Notes under the pieces: model-generated | Seen by the model: the letters and a program-made list of their open reading frames with translations, nothing else | Database searches by the model: none | Told to the model about the DNA's origin: nothing | Origin: Acidimicrobiia bacterium UBA5794 | GTDB lineage: Bacteria; Actinomycetota; Acidimicrobiia; Spongiisociales; UBA5794 | Assembly (NCBI GenBank): GCA_002418265.1 | Contig: DIDS01000011.1 | Location: forward strand, 33,762-97,761 | DNA: 64,000 nucleotides | Direction: 5' to 3' | Translations under genes and position numbers: made by a program | Shown here: in pieces, positions 18,965-26,985 of the stretch | How positions within the stretch are numbered: the first letter of the stretch is position 1 | How the letters are laid out: each line of letters begins with the position of its first letter

Positions 18965-19291
18965 TCACCCTTGGCGAACCCTGATCTTGACCGAATGGAC
19001 CAAATCACCTCCAAATCGGTCTCCAATTGCACCGGTGAGTTCACCCGTTTGATACTTGAGGAGCGATGCCGCCGAGCCGTCGAGGACCTCGACAAGCAGT
19101 GTTCCGTCGCGAACGCCGACCGGTGTTGCGAACGTCACCCAATCGTGCGGCGCAAAGAGTTGCCAGTCGTTCACCAGCTGTCCGTGGCGTACGTCGATTC
19201 CGACGGCAGCCTTCTCAATGATCGAACCGAGGAGTTGGCTGATCTCCTTCGGTTGTCTCCCCTCACCGTTTCCAAGATACTTCGCTCTCAT
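18965..19291 (-). CDS. DUF721/DciA-like protein
   Basis: 108 aa. The fold pattern (short helical N-terminus with ISQLLGSIIEKAAVG, then NDWQLFAPHDWVTFATPVGVRDGTLLVEV and a C-terminal VHSVKIRVRQG) is that of the DUF721/DciA family. The small gene between recF and gyrB in actinobacteria belongs to it. DciA proteins load the replicative helicase in bacteria without DnaC; that role is assigned by family. The ATG overlaps the recF stop by four bases, so it is coupled to recF. Confidence 0.78.
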   Translation of the reverse strand: MRAKYLGNGEGRQPKEISQLLGSIIEKAAVGIDVRHGQLVNDWQLFAPHDWVTFATPVGVRDGTLLVEVLDGSAASLLKYQTGELTGAIGDRFGGDLVHSVKIRVRQG

Positions 19292-20379
19292 GGCAACACC
19301 TTCCCGTCTCGCACCGACCAGCGGCGTCCTCTGATCGGTACCTCATCTTCTCTCGCCGTTGTGACAAAAACCTGACCGGTTGGCATCAGATCAAGCACCC
19401 TCGCTGCACGACTGGGATCGAGTTCCGAAAACACGTCGTCAAGAAGGAGGATCGGGGTCTGGTCGCGAACCTCTTCAATGAGTCGATACGACCCAATGCG
19501 GAGTGCAAGCGCTGTCGTACGCTGCTCACCTTGGGAGGCCATGGAGCGGGCGTTGCGGCCGTCGAGCATTAGTTCAGGTTCGTCTCGATGTGGTCCGACA
19601 GTTGTGCTTCGTATCTCGAGTTCCTTACCTCTCCGTGTAGCCAGAGCGGCCATGAAGGCTTCGGCGAGATCGTCGTTATCGCGGACGCCGTCGGAGCCCC
19701 AGGTCGATCGATACGACCATCTGAGTTTCCCTGACCCTCCAACCACCAGATAAGCCTCCTCGAGATGGGGTTGAAGGTTGGTGGCAACAGCTCTGCGGTG
19801 TTGCAGCACTTGGGCACCTGCGCGAGCGAGGCGCTCGTCCCACACATCGAGCGTGAGCGAATCGGTAGCCCTTCCTTCCTGCTTGAGGAGGGCATTGCGC
19901 TGGCGAAGGGCGCGGTCGTAGTCGGTCTGTACCGCAGCGGCCTGGGGCCAAAGCCTGGCTGCGAGGTCGTCGAGATAACCGCGACGGATCGCCGAACCAC
20001 GCTTGACGAGATCGAGATCATCAGGAAGAAAGGCAACCATGGAAACCGTCGTGAGGACATCACGCATCCGGGTCGGACGTTTTCCGTTGACGAGGATCTT
20101 TCGTCTACCCTCCATGGGTATTTCGCATTCGATCACGGTTTCGCTCGCGCGACCGTCAAAGGCTCCACGGATCACTGCCGAAGACGTACCCTCCCTGATC
20201 AACGCCTCATCTGCCACCCCCCGAAGCGACTTCGTGGTGCCGAGATAGCCGATCGCTTCGATCACGGAGGTCTTTCCCTGGCCGTTGTCTCCCACAAGAA
20301 CGTTGACTGCCTCATCAGGCTCGAAACGCAGTGTCTCGTATGAGCGGAAATCCCGCGCTTCGAGCCATGTGATGTTCAT
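19288..20379 (-). CDS. recF: DNA replication and repair protein RecF
   Basis: 363 aa, ABC/SMC-type ATPase that helps load RecA at gaps. Walker A is GDNGQGKTSVIEA (residues about 32-44), the signature-type segment is RSMASQGEQRTTALALRIG, and Walker B is PILLLDDVFSELD. The N-terminal DFRSYETLRFEP is the usual RecF opening. It lies six bases after dnaN on the minus strand and overlaps the next gene. Confidence 0.97.
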   Translation of the reverse strand: MNITWLEARDFRSYETLRFEPDEAVNVLVGDNGQGKTSVIEAIGYLGTTKSLRGVADEALIREGTSSAVIRGAFDGRASETVIECEIPMEGRRKILVNGKRPTRMRDVLTTVSMVAFLPDDLDLVKRGSAIRRGYLDDLAARLWPQAAAVQTDYDRALRQRNALLKQEGRATDSLTLDVWDERLARAGAQVLQHRRAVATNLQPHLEEAYLVVGGSGKLRWSYRSTWGSDGVRDNDDLAEAFMAALATRRGKELEIRSTTVGPHRDEPELMLDGRNARSMASQGEQRTTALALRIGSYRLIEEVRDQTPILLLDDVFSELDPSRAARVLDLMPTGQVFVTTAREDEVPIRGRRWSVRDGKVLP

Positions 20380-20385
20380 GGTTCG

Positions 20386-21465
20386 CTACAGGCGCACGGG
20401 CATCAACAAATACCGGAAATCGTCGCTCGATGCTCCGAGCAGCAGCCCTGGCTTGAGGGGATCTGAAGTCTCGATAACGACATGGTCATCGGCGACTGCT
20501 GTGATTCCATCCCGCAAATAGCGCGTGTTGAAGGCGATCGTCATGTCGTTGCCGCTGTAGTCACCCTCAAGCAATTCGGTCGCCTCTCCGACCTCCTGAC
20601 GAATGACTGACAGCTCGACACCGCCACCGTGCATCGCAAGACGAACAGGAATGTGATCCTCAGCGACCAGGGCAGCACGATCAACGGCCTCAAGGAACGC
20701 GTCCTTGGCGACCACCAACCGGTTGGAATGTCCATCTGGAAAGAGCTGCTGAACGTTGGGGAATGCCGCGTCGATGACTCGTACGGTCAGGCGTCCCTGA
20801 TCGGTGACGAACGACGCTTCTCGGTCACCAAGTGTCACGGTCATTGATCCCATTCCCACCGTTCTCCCGAGCTCCCTGAGTGCCCGATAGGGAACGAGCC
20901 TGGCCCCTTCCGTGGCAATACCAGGAATATCCTTGACTGCGAGGCGATATGAATCTGTTGCGATAAGCCTGAGGTTTTCACCGTTTGCCTCAAAGAGAAC
21001 ACCCGTCAGCGTGGGCCTCGCATCGTCTGTGGACGCTGCGACACCTACCTGGGCAAGGGCCCTGATGAGGTTCCCTCCATCAAGGACAATCGTCTCTCCC
21101 CCGGAGACATCGACGATCTTCGGAAAGTCGTCGATCTGCATCTCGCGCAGTTTGAATCGTGGACCGCTACCGGTGATTTCGATGTATCCGTCCCCGGATG
21201 CCAGCGAAACCGCACCGACCGGAAGTTTTCGAACGGCGTCTGCCGTCAACTTTGCCGGAATCACGGTTCGACCCTCTTCGGTGACCTCGACGTCAAGAAA
21301 GGTTCGGACTGTGACCTCGTTGTCCGTGCCGGTCACCGTGAGCTTCCCTCCAGATACCTCGCACAGGACACCCTGGAGGATCGGAAGGGGTGAACGTGTT
21401 CCAACGGCTCTCCCCGCTCTTGCAAGTACATCTGCAAGATCATCTCGTTCTGCCCTAATTCGCAC
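20386..21465 (-). CDS. dnaN: DNA polymerase III beta sliding clamp
   Basis: 359 aa. Three clamp domains are recognisable; the start is VRIRAERDDLADVLARAGRAVG and the end is YLLMPVRL, the typical beta-clamp terminus. I place the start at GTG 21465, not at the far upstream in-frame ATG 21603, because GAAGGAAG lies six bases ahead and the longer version would translate the origin region. The 186-base spacer to the dnaA stop is the predicted oriC. Confidence 0.97.
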   Translation of the reverse strand: MRIRAERDDLADVLARAGRAVGTRSPLPILQGVLCEVSGGKLTVTGTDNEVTVRTFLDVEVTEEGRTVIPAKLTADAVRKLPVGAVSLASGDGYIEITGSGPRFKLREMQIDDFPKIVDVSGGETIVLDGGNLIRALAQVGVAASTDDARPTLTGVLFEANGENLRLIATDSYRLAVKDIPGIATEGARLVPYRALRELGRTVGMGSMTVTLGDREASFVTDQGRLTVRVIDAAFPNVQQLFPDGHSNRLVVAKDAFLEAVDRAALVAEDHIPVRLAMHGGGVELSVIRQEVGEATELLEGDYSGNDMTIAFNTRYLRDGITAVADDHVVIETSDPLKPGLLLGASSDDFRYLLMPVRL

Positions 21466-21651
21466 TTTGTCTTCCTTCTGCTTCTGTTCTGTATTTTCTG
21501 AAAGAGTAGAGGTAGTAGTAGGGGGTGTGGATTGTGGACAAGATGGTGAGATCCCTTGTGCGCAGGCCGTTTCTCCCTCCACAGGGGATGTGGATGGATG
21601 CAACGTTATCCACCTCGCCGAGTGAGTGATGCGCTGATCTGGGGATAACGG
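21466..21651. other. oriC: Predicted replication origin (oriC), dnaA-dnaN spacer
   Basis: On the minus strand two partly overlapping DnaA boxes (TTGTCCACA at 21541-21533 and CAATCCACA at 21534-21526) are followed by CCCCC and then TACTACTACCTCTACTCT. Read on the other strand 3' to 5' this gives repeated GAT triplets, the DnaA-trio pattern next to a GC-rich spacer, and then an AT-rich stretch (21491-21503). Further boxes are at 21589-21597 (TGTGGATGG), 21606-21614 (TTATCCACC) and 21640-21648 (TGGGGATAA). This is the layout described for the basal unwinding system of B. subtilis oriC. The leading-strand switch just beyond dnaA agrees with it. Confidence 0.8.
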
Positions 21652-23046
21652 TCATGTTGTCCTCAGCTGTTGGGTGATGGCTGTTACCTGGTCATACACA
21701 GCCTTGTCAGTCTGGAGAAGGTTGGTGATCTTTTCTACGGCATGCATGACCGTTGTGTGATCCCGTCCACCGAAAGCGGCACCGATGCGTGGGAGTGACA
21801 GCCCCGTGTTCTCGCGACACAGGTACATCCCGACTTGGCGTTGGCGTGCGAGGGGTTGTCTACGAGAACCTCCCACAATGTCGGTCTTTGGAATTTCGTA
21901 GTACTGGGCGACGGCGGAGATGATTGTGTCTGATGTGAGTGGAGCGGCAGACTGGAGCTTGACAACATCTTGGAGGACGTTCGTTGCCAGATCAAGCGTG
22001 ACCCGTTCATGTGTGAGCGTCGCAAACGCCGATACGCGTGTCAGGGCGCCCTCAAGTTCTCGAATGTTGTCTGCAACGTTCTCTGCAATGAAACCAAGGA
22101 CGTCTTGGGGCACACGAACCTCACCGGCTTCTGCGTTCTTGCGCAGAATGGCCAGACGGGTTTCAACATCGGGACTCTGGATATCGGTTGTGAGGCCCCA
22201 TTCGAAACGGCTTCGCAGACGGTCCTCAATGGTTTTGAGTTCCCGCGGGGACCGATCTGAACTGATCACGAGTTGGTTTCCTGCCTCATAGAGCGAGTTG
22301 AACGTGTGGAAGAACTCTTCGAGGACCATCTCTTTACCTTCGAAGAACTGGACGTCGTCGACGAGGAGGATGTTGGCCTTTCGATACCGTGCCTTGAAGT
22401 CGTCCATGGTCTTGCGACGGATTGAGTTGATGAAGTCGTTGAAGAAGTTCTCAGAGGTGACGTACTTGACAACAGCAGACCGCGAGAGTTCGAGTCGGTG
22501 TTGACCAACAGCGTGAAGGAGATGTGTCTTACCAAGGCCTGATCCTGCGTAGATGAACAGCGGGTTGTAGTGACGTCCGGGCTGTTCGGCAACGGCCTGG
22601 GAGGCAGCATGAGCGAAGCGGTTGGATGGGCCCACGACGAAGTTCTCAAAGGAGTACCGGGCGAGCAGGTTCGATGTGTCGCGTTGTTCGAGGGGCTCGT
22701 CGACGCGTTGGCGTGCGTGGTCGTCGAGAGTCCCTTGGTAGGGCTTTGTCTCGATTGGACTGGTATCGGGTTCGGGTTGGGGTGCAACCGTGACAGAGAC
22801 CTCAAATGGTTGTGGCCATACGGATGAGGCGATCTCATTGATCTGATGGGTGTAATTGTCGATTACCCATGTGGCGTTGAAGCGATTGGGGGCTTCAAGG
22901 GTGAGGGTGTCTTCCTCGCGGAGCACCTCAAGGGGCTTGATCCACGTTTCCCACTTCGCGCGGCCGATCACATCTCGGAGGCGACTGTGGAAAAGCTCGA
23001 TTTTTGAGTCAACTGACCCGGTGGGTGTCTGCTGCAAAGCTCCCAC
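21652..23046 (-). CDS. dnaA: Chromosomal replication initiator DnaA
   Basis: 464 aa. Domain I at the N-terminus (WETWIKPLEV), a linker of about 45 residues, then the AAA+ domain with Walker A GSGLGKTHLLHA and Walker B ILLVDDVQFFEGKE. Domain IV ends with GGRDHTTVMHAVEKI, the DnaA-box binding signature. The start is GTG 23046, preceded by GGGAGGA. It initiates replication at the adjoining oriC, and box-like sites upstream suggest it controls its own transcription. Confidence 0.98.
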   Translation of the reverse strand: MGALQQTPTGSVDSKIELFHSRLRDVIGRAKWETWIKPLEVLREEDTLTLEAPNRFNATWVIDNYTHQINEIASSVWPQPFEVSVTVAPQPEPDTSPIETKPYQGTLDDHARQRVDEPLEQRDTSNLLARYSFENFVVGPSNRFAHAASQAVAEQPGRHYNPLFIYAGSGLGKTHLLHAVGQHRLELSRSAVVKYVTSENFFNDFINSIRRKTMDDFKARYRKANILLVDDVQFFEGKEMVLEEFFHTFNSLYEAGNQLVISSDRSPRELKTIEDRLRSRFEWGLTTDIQSPDVETRLAILRKNAEAGEVRVPQDVLGFIAENVADNIRELEGALTRVSAFATLTHERVTLDLATNVLQDVVKLQSAAPLTSDTIISAVAQYYEIPKTDIVGGSRRQPLARQRQVGMYLCRENTGLSLPRIGAAFGGRDHTTVMHAVEKITNLLQTDKAVYDQVTAITQQLRTT

Positions 23047-23078
23047 TGTGTTGGTCCTCCCGGCACTTCAACCCAAGA

Positions 23079-23121
23079 ATTATCTGTCCACATATCTATC
23101 CACAGTGTGTGGACAGATAAT
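23079..23121. promoter_or_regulatory. DnaA-box inverted repeat upstream of dnaA
   Basis: Perfect 14-bp arms ATTATCTGTCCACA (23079-23092) and TGTGGACAGATAAT (23108-23121) flank a spacer that contains TATCCACA (23097-23104). Three DnaA-type cores (TGTCCACA, TATCCACA and TGTCCACA on the other strand) are thus packed in 43 bp, about 35 to 75 bases before the dnaA start. Likely a DnaA autoregulatory site or an auxiliary origin element. Confidence 0.7.
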
Positions 23122-23147
23122 GCAACCCTGTTCGGTCTCTTTGTCAA
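23119..23147 (-). promoter_or_regulatory. Putative dnaA promoter
   Basis: On the minus strand TTGACA (23147-23142) is a perfect -35. With a 17-base spacer it is followed by TGCATT (23124-23119), a weak -10 that enters the DnaA-box palindrome. DnaA bound there would cover the start of transcription. Prediction from sequence only. Confidence 0.45.
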
Positions 23148-23524
23148 TACGGTCAAGGGGACCGAACCTCTATCAAGCTCCTCGGGGAAGAGCGGACAGC
23201 CGCCTGTCAAGAGCGAAGGGGAGTGTATAGAGGCATGCCGGCGCTGTTCAAGAGTGACAAAACCGCGACAATCCTCCATGCTCGTAGGAGCTTCCTGAGG
23301 ATGAAAACACAATGGTACCAAGCGCTCTGGGGTGTCACGAAGTCTCCTGACGCATGCCGATTTTCGCGGAGTTCCAAGGTTTTGGTCTTGGAGAGTGTTT
23401 CGCGACCACCCAAGAGTTTTCGCGTCTTGAAGGGCAGGTGATGGTTTGACGGTCCCGAGACCTAGAATGTCGCCGTCCCATCGCTGTGATGGATGCATCG
23501 CTTCGCCCACCAGGGGTACCTCAC

Positions 23525-23659
23525 ATGAAACGTACATACCAACCGAACCGACGTCGTAGGAAACGCAAGCACGGCTTCCGGTCGCGCATGCGCACCCGAG
23601 CGGGCAGCGCAACCGTCAAACGGCGTCGCTCGAAGGGCCGCCACGAACTCTCCGCCTAG
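23525..23659 (+). CDS. rpmH: 50S ribosomal protein L34
   Basis: 44 aa, highly basic: starts MKRTYQPNRRRRKRKHGF and ends in RSKGRHELSA, the universal L34 pattern. AGGGG lies about eight bases before the ATG. First gene of the plus-strand arm, four bases before rnpA. Confidence 0.97.
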   Translation: MKRTYQPNRRRRKRKHGFRSRMRTRAGSATVKRRRSKGRHELSA

Positions 23660-23663
23660 CGAG

Positions 23664-24005
23664 ATGTTCATCCCTCTCCGATCCCCGGCAGATTTCGCGG
23701 CGGTGTATCGCACAGGAACCCGCAGCCGCAGAGGCGGACTCCTCGTGGTCCAGGTGCAGGGACTCGATGGACCTCCACGTCTCGGGTTTGTTGCCGGAAA
23801 GAAGGTAGGAAATGCAGTACAACGCAACCGTGCGAAGCGCCGCATGCGCGAAGCCGCAAGGCGCGTTGACCTACCAGGGGGCGTCGATATGGTGCTCGTT
23901 GCAACGGCAGAGGTCAATGCGACACCTTTCACAACCCTCGTCGACTGGCTGTCTGACGCAATCGAAGCCAATCGCATGAAGATCACGGGGAACCACCAGT
24001 GGTGA
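23664..24005 (+). CDS. rnpA: Ribonuclease P protein component
   Basis: 113 aa. The RNase P signature GNAVQRNRAKRRMREAAR (about residues 49-66) is clear, with the basic, aromatic N-terminus of the family. It binds the catalytic RNA and helps process tRNA 5' ends. Downstream yidD overlaps its stop. Confidence 0.95.
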   Translation: MFIPLRSPADFAAVYRTGTRSRRGGLLVVQVQGLDGPPRLGFVAGKKVGNAVQRNRAKRRMREAARRVDLPGGVDMVLVATAEVNATPFTTLVDWLSDAIEANRMKITGNHQW

Positions 24006-24298
24006 ACTCACGCAGAAGTTTCAACCCCCTACAGTGGCTGTTTCTTCAGTTGATCCGGGGGTATCAGAAGGTGATTTCACCCCTGCTCCGTGCCAATTGT
24101 CGCTACCACCCCACCTGTTCTCGCTATACCTACGAGGCGATCGAGATTCACGGAGCCATCAAGGGTTCTTGGTTTGGAATACGCCGTATCGCGCGGTGTC
24201 ATCCGTTCCATGCGGGTGGCTTTGATCCGGTTCCTGGATCCGAGGCCGCACGCACCACTCCACCGAAAGCCACTCCACTGAAAGGGAGCCATCCGTGA
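23999..24298 (+). CDS. yidD: Membrane protein insertion efficiency factor YidD
   Basis: 99 aa, GTG start overlapping the rnpA stop. Family motifs: LRANCRYHPTCSRYTYEAIE, then a second Cys in ARCHPFHAGGFDPVP. The N-terminal amphipathic helix (LQWLFLQLIRGYQKVISP) matches the peripheral membrane anchor. It is thought to help YidC insert proteins. The stop overlaps the yidC GTG. Confidence 0.95.
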   Translation: MVNSRRSFNPLQWLFLQLIRGYQKVISPLLRANCRYHPTCSRYTYEAIEIHGAIKGSWFGIRRIARCHPFHAGGFDPVPGSEAARTTPPKATPLKGSHP

Positions 24299-25242
24299 TC
24301 CTGGCCGCGTTCGCCCCTTGGGAATGGCTGTTGAGCTTGCTCGGCACCCTGCTCGCATTCTACTACGATGTACTTCCAGAATATGGGATTTCTATCATCT
24401 TGTTGACTCTCACGGTCAGCCTTCTGCTTTTCCCGCTCACGGTGAAGCAAACGAGATCAATGAAGGCGATGCAGGAGATCCAACCCGAGGTCAAGCGGCT
24501 GCAGAAGGAACACAAGGGAGACAAGGAAGAGCTCAACAAGCAGCTCATGGAGCTCTACAAGGAAAAGGGAGTCAATCCTGCGGCAGGCTGTCTCCCACTT
24601 TTGGTGCAGATGCCCATCTGGTTTGCGCTCTATCGCGTGCTGTGGCAGGGCTACGGGATCCCCCAGGACTCCAGCCTCAAAGGAGTGCTCGACGCGGCAA
24701 ATCAAGCACTCTACGTCACAGGACCCGACGGCAACCTGACAGGAACGCTGAAGGAAGGCGTGAATCTTGCTTCTGCGGCCTTCGAGCACGTCCGCTTTCT
24801 CGGGATGAACCTCCTCGTCCGGCCGTCCCAGGCCGTGGATCTCGGCGATATCGTCGGATCGCTTCCCTACATCCTCCTCATCGGTGCCATCGTTGTTGCC
24901 GGATTTTACCAGCAGGTACAAACAACACGACGACGCAAGGACGACCCCAATACCGAGCAAGCCCCACAGATGCAGGGCATGCAGAATGCCATGAAGATCA
25001 TGCCCGTGGTGTTCGGTTTCATCAGTTGGAACTTCGTGGCAGGGTTGGGTTTGTACTTTGCAACCTCAAATATCTTCCGTGTCGGGCAGCAGGCCATCAT
25101 TCTCCGAATGGGGGACGACGACGGACCAAAGGGGAAGGCCGCTGAGATCGAGCGAGCTCCGGATCCATCAGATGACCCGCCGCCGGGTAGTGGTCCCTCT
25201 CCCCACGCAAGCAAGAAGCGAAACCGCCGAAGAAAGAAGTAG
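24295..25242 (+). CDS. yidC: Membrane protein insertase YidC
   Basis: 315 aa, of the short actinobacterial type without a large periplasmic domain. Hydrophobic core segments are at about 32-52, 103-118 and 185-205, with a cytoplasmic coiled-coil region rich in Lys and Glu (RLQKEHKGDKEELNKQL) and the hallmark NPAAGCLPLLVQMPIWFALYR. The tail is basic (ASKKRNRRRKK), suited to ribosome contact. AAAGGGAG precedes GTG 24295. Confidence 0.95.
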   Translation: MILAAFAPWEWLLSLLGTLLAFYYDVLPEYGISIILLTLTVSLLLFPLTVKQTRSMKAMQEIQPEVKRLQKEHKGDKEELNKQLMELYKEKGVNPAAGCLPLLVQMPIWFALYRVLWQGYGIPQDSSLKGVLDAANQALYVTGPDGNLTGTLKEGVNLASAAFEHVRFLGMNLLVRPSQAVDLGDIVGSLPYILLIGAIVVAGFYQQVQTTRRRKDDPNTEQAPQMQGMQNAMKIMPVVFGFISWNFVAGLGLYFATSNIFRVGQQAIILRMGDDDGPKGKAAEIERAPDPSDDPPPGSGPSPHASKKRNRRRKK

Positions 25243-25246
25243 CCCG

Positions 25247-26152
25247 ATGGAATGGGTTGAAGTAGAAGGAAACAGCATCGATGAAGCCGTTGAGATGGCC
25301 ATGCGAGAACTCGGTATCAAGCACCGCGACGATGCCGACGTCGAGGTGATCCAGGAACCGAAGGCTGGATTCCTCGGAATGGGTGGGAAAGCTGCCATTG
25401 TCAAGGTTACCAAGTCGCAGGATCGTCGTCCGGGCAGAAGAGGTCGTGGACGAGACAGCAATGGGAGATCCTCAAGATCGCCAGCCGAAAGCACCAAATC
25501 GACGACCGATCGTAGCCAGCAAGGTCAGCCCAAAACCAGCAACCAGGGAGACCATCGATCTCGCTCAGGATCCGGATCAAAGGACACCGACAAGGCGAGC
25601 CAAAAAAAGTCAAGTCAGAAGCCGTCGAACCAACGGCCCAAGGGAGAGAAGAAGAAAGTGCAGCGAGACGACCGCCCAGAAGCCGCCCCAATAGAGGAAC
25701 AGGCAAAGGTTGCAGCTGGTTTTCTGACCGGATTGCTCGAAGCCTTTGGCTTGGAAGGAAGCGTGGAATCACGCATCGACGATGAGGTGTTGTACCTCGA
25801 GGTCAATGGAGAACAAACAGAAGCCCTCGTGGGTGCCAAAGGTTCGGTGATGTACTCCGTTCTTGAGCTCACCCGCACCGTCGTCCAACGCAAGACGTAC
25901 GGCGCCCCAAGAATGCGCATCGATATCAACGGATACGCAGAACGAAGGCGGGAGGCATTGAAGATCTACGCGGGAAAGCTTGCGGAGCAGGTCATTGCAG
26001 ACGAGGGCGAGGTCATGCTTGAGCCCATGAATGCTGCTGACCGTAAAGTCGTTCACGATGCAATTGCCGAGATTGACAACGTTCGTTCCTATTCGGAGGG
26101 TGAGGACCCACGTCGGGCCGTTGTCATCGCATTCGACGACGATCCGAGCTAA
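25247..26152 (+). CDS. jag: Jag/KhpB-type RNA-binding protein
   Basis: 301 aa from ATG 25247 (GAAAGAAG upstream); the longer in-frame version from 25058 would lie inside yidC. Domains: Jag_N at 1-50 (VEGNSIDEAVEMAMRELGI), a long low-complexity linker of Lys, Ser, Gln and Arg (about 60-145), a KH domain with the GAKG loop (near 195), and a C-terminal R3H domain around KVVHDAIAEIDNV. Unlike most KH-R3H proteins its linker is about 90 residues long. Probably works with YidC-SRP targeting or RNA regulation. Confidence 0.92.
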   Translation: MEWVEVEGNSIDEAVEMAMRELGIKHRDDADVEVIQEPKAGFLGMGGKAAIVKVTKSQDRRPGRRGRGRDSNGRSSRSPAESTKSTTDRSQQGQPKTSNQGDHRSRSGSGSKDTDKASQKKSSQKPSNQRPKGEKKKVQRDDRPEAAPIEEQAKVAAGFLTGLLEAFGLEGSVESRIDDEVLYLEVNGEQTEALVGAKGSVMYSVLELTRTVVQRKTYGAPRMRIDINGYAERRREALKIYAGKLAEQVIADEGEVMLEPMNAADRKVVHDAIAEIDNVRSYSEGEDPRRAVVIAFDDDPS

Positions 26153-26221
26153 CGGCCCTACAGAGGACCATCACGACACAATGAGGGCGGGTCCTTTGGG
26201 ACTCGTCCTCTTGCGTAGTGA

Positions 26222-26237
26222 TGTTTCACGTGAAACA
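26222..26237. other. parS: parS centromere-like site 1
   Basis: TGTTTCACGTGAAACA, a perfect 16-bp parS palindrome, lies in the jag-rsmG spacer. ParB encoded 1.5 kb downstream should bind here and nucleate the partition complex. Confidence 0.95.
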
Positions 26238-26258
26238 TGTTCAACTTTGGTCGACGAT

Positions 26259-26274
26259 TGTTCCACGTGAAACA
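26259..26274. other. parS: parS centromere-like site 2 (one mismatch)
   Basis: TGTTCCACGTGAAACA differs from the consensus by one base in the left arm. It lies 37 bases (start to start) from site 1. Confidence 0.9.
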
Positions 26275-26334
26275 ACTTGATTTCTCGCAACCGGAGCCCT
26301 GAACTCACAAGCCGAAAGCTGTAAGCTCCCCCTT

Positions 26335-26958
26335 ATGTCGGATTCCGATCGGATCATCGCCATTGGCCGGGCCTGCGGCGTGACCCTTGACGCTCGCCAG
26401 GTCGAACAGCTGCTTGATTTCCGGTCGCTTCTTGCGTCGGAAGGCATTCAAACCGGTGGAATCGGACCAAATGAGGCCAACCGCTTGATTGATCGACACA
26501 TCGGCGACTCCCTGGCCTATCTGCTGGGAATCCGTGAGGGTGCCGGAGCCATCCTGGATATCGGTTCCGGTATTGGCCTTCCCGGCATTCCGCTGGCCGT
26601 TGCACGACCAGACGAGTCTGTTGTGCTTCTCGATCGGTCCCAGCGACGATCAGACGTCGCCAAGCGGGGCGTGCGTCTCCTTGGGCTTCAGAATGTCACG
26701 ACCCGAACGCAGGAGATCGCAGAGGTCCGCGAGCGCTATCCGGTGCTGACATTTCGTGCGTCATTGCCGGTGCCCGAGGCTGCACTGGTGGCATCGAGAT
26801 TGCTGGAACCTGGTGGAAGTGCAGTGTTCGGTTTGTCGCGCCGTCGCAAAATGCCTGAGGTTCCTGATCCACCGGAAGGTGTCCGCTTTGATGTATCCTG
26901 CGAACTCGATGGAATACTTGACTCCCCCTTCTGGCTCCTTAGGATGACCACTACATGA
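26335..26958 (+). CDS. rsmG: 16S rRNA (guanine-N7) methyltransferase RsmG
   Basis: 207 aa. SAM-binding motif ILDIGSGIGLPGIPLAVARP (residues about 69-88), followed by LLDRSQRRSDVAKRGV and a C-terminal AALVASRLLEPGGSAVFG. N-terminal RHIGDSLA is the family's usual contact motif. It methylates G527 of 16S rRNA in the homologous enzymes. No clear ribosome-binding site before ATG 26335; both parS sites are upstream. Confidence 0.93.
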   Translation: MSDSDRIIAIGRACGVTLDARQVEQLLDFRSLLASEGIQTGGIGPNEANRLIDRHIGDSLAYLLGIREGAGAILDIGSGIGLPGIPLAVARPDESVVLLDRSQRRSDVAKRGVRLLGLQNVTTRTQEIAEVRERYPVLTFRASLPVPEAALVASRLLEPGGSAVFGLSRRRKMPEVPDPPEGVRFDVSCELDGILDSPFWLLRMTTT

Positions 26959-26985
26959 ACCGGCACACGATCTCATTATCAACCG

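Larger units (their letters stand above)
23047..23524. other. dnaA-rpmH divergent spacer, strand-switch point of the chromosome
   Basis: 478 bases without a gene. The dnaA end carries a DnaA-box palindrome and a putative dnaA promoter, listed separately. The rpmH end has TAGAAT (23463-23468), a possible -10 without a good -35. The middle (about 23150-23440) shows no open reading frame with coding features and no RNA I can name. Confidence 0.6.

Noticed and set aside
21466..21603. N-terminal extension of dnaN to an ATG at 21603
   Set aside because: It would translate the oriC repeats and adds residues with no beta-clamp similarity; GTG 21465 has a good ribosome-binding site.
23079..23121. Transcription terminator
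   Set aside because: The palindrome lies upstream of dnaA between divergent genes and is made of DnaA boxes, so a regulatory site fits better.
25058..25246. N-terminal extension of jag
   Set aside because: It lies inside yidC in another frame. ATG 25247 begins the Jag_N domain and has a ribosome-binding site.
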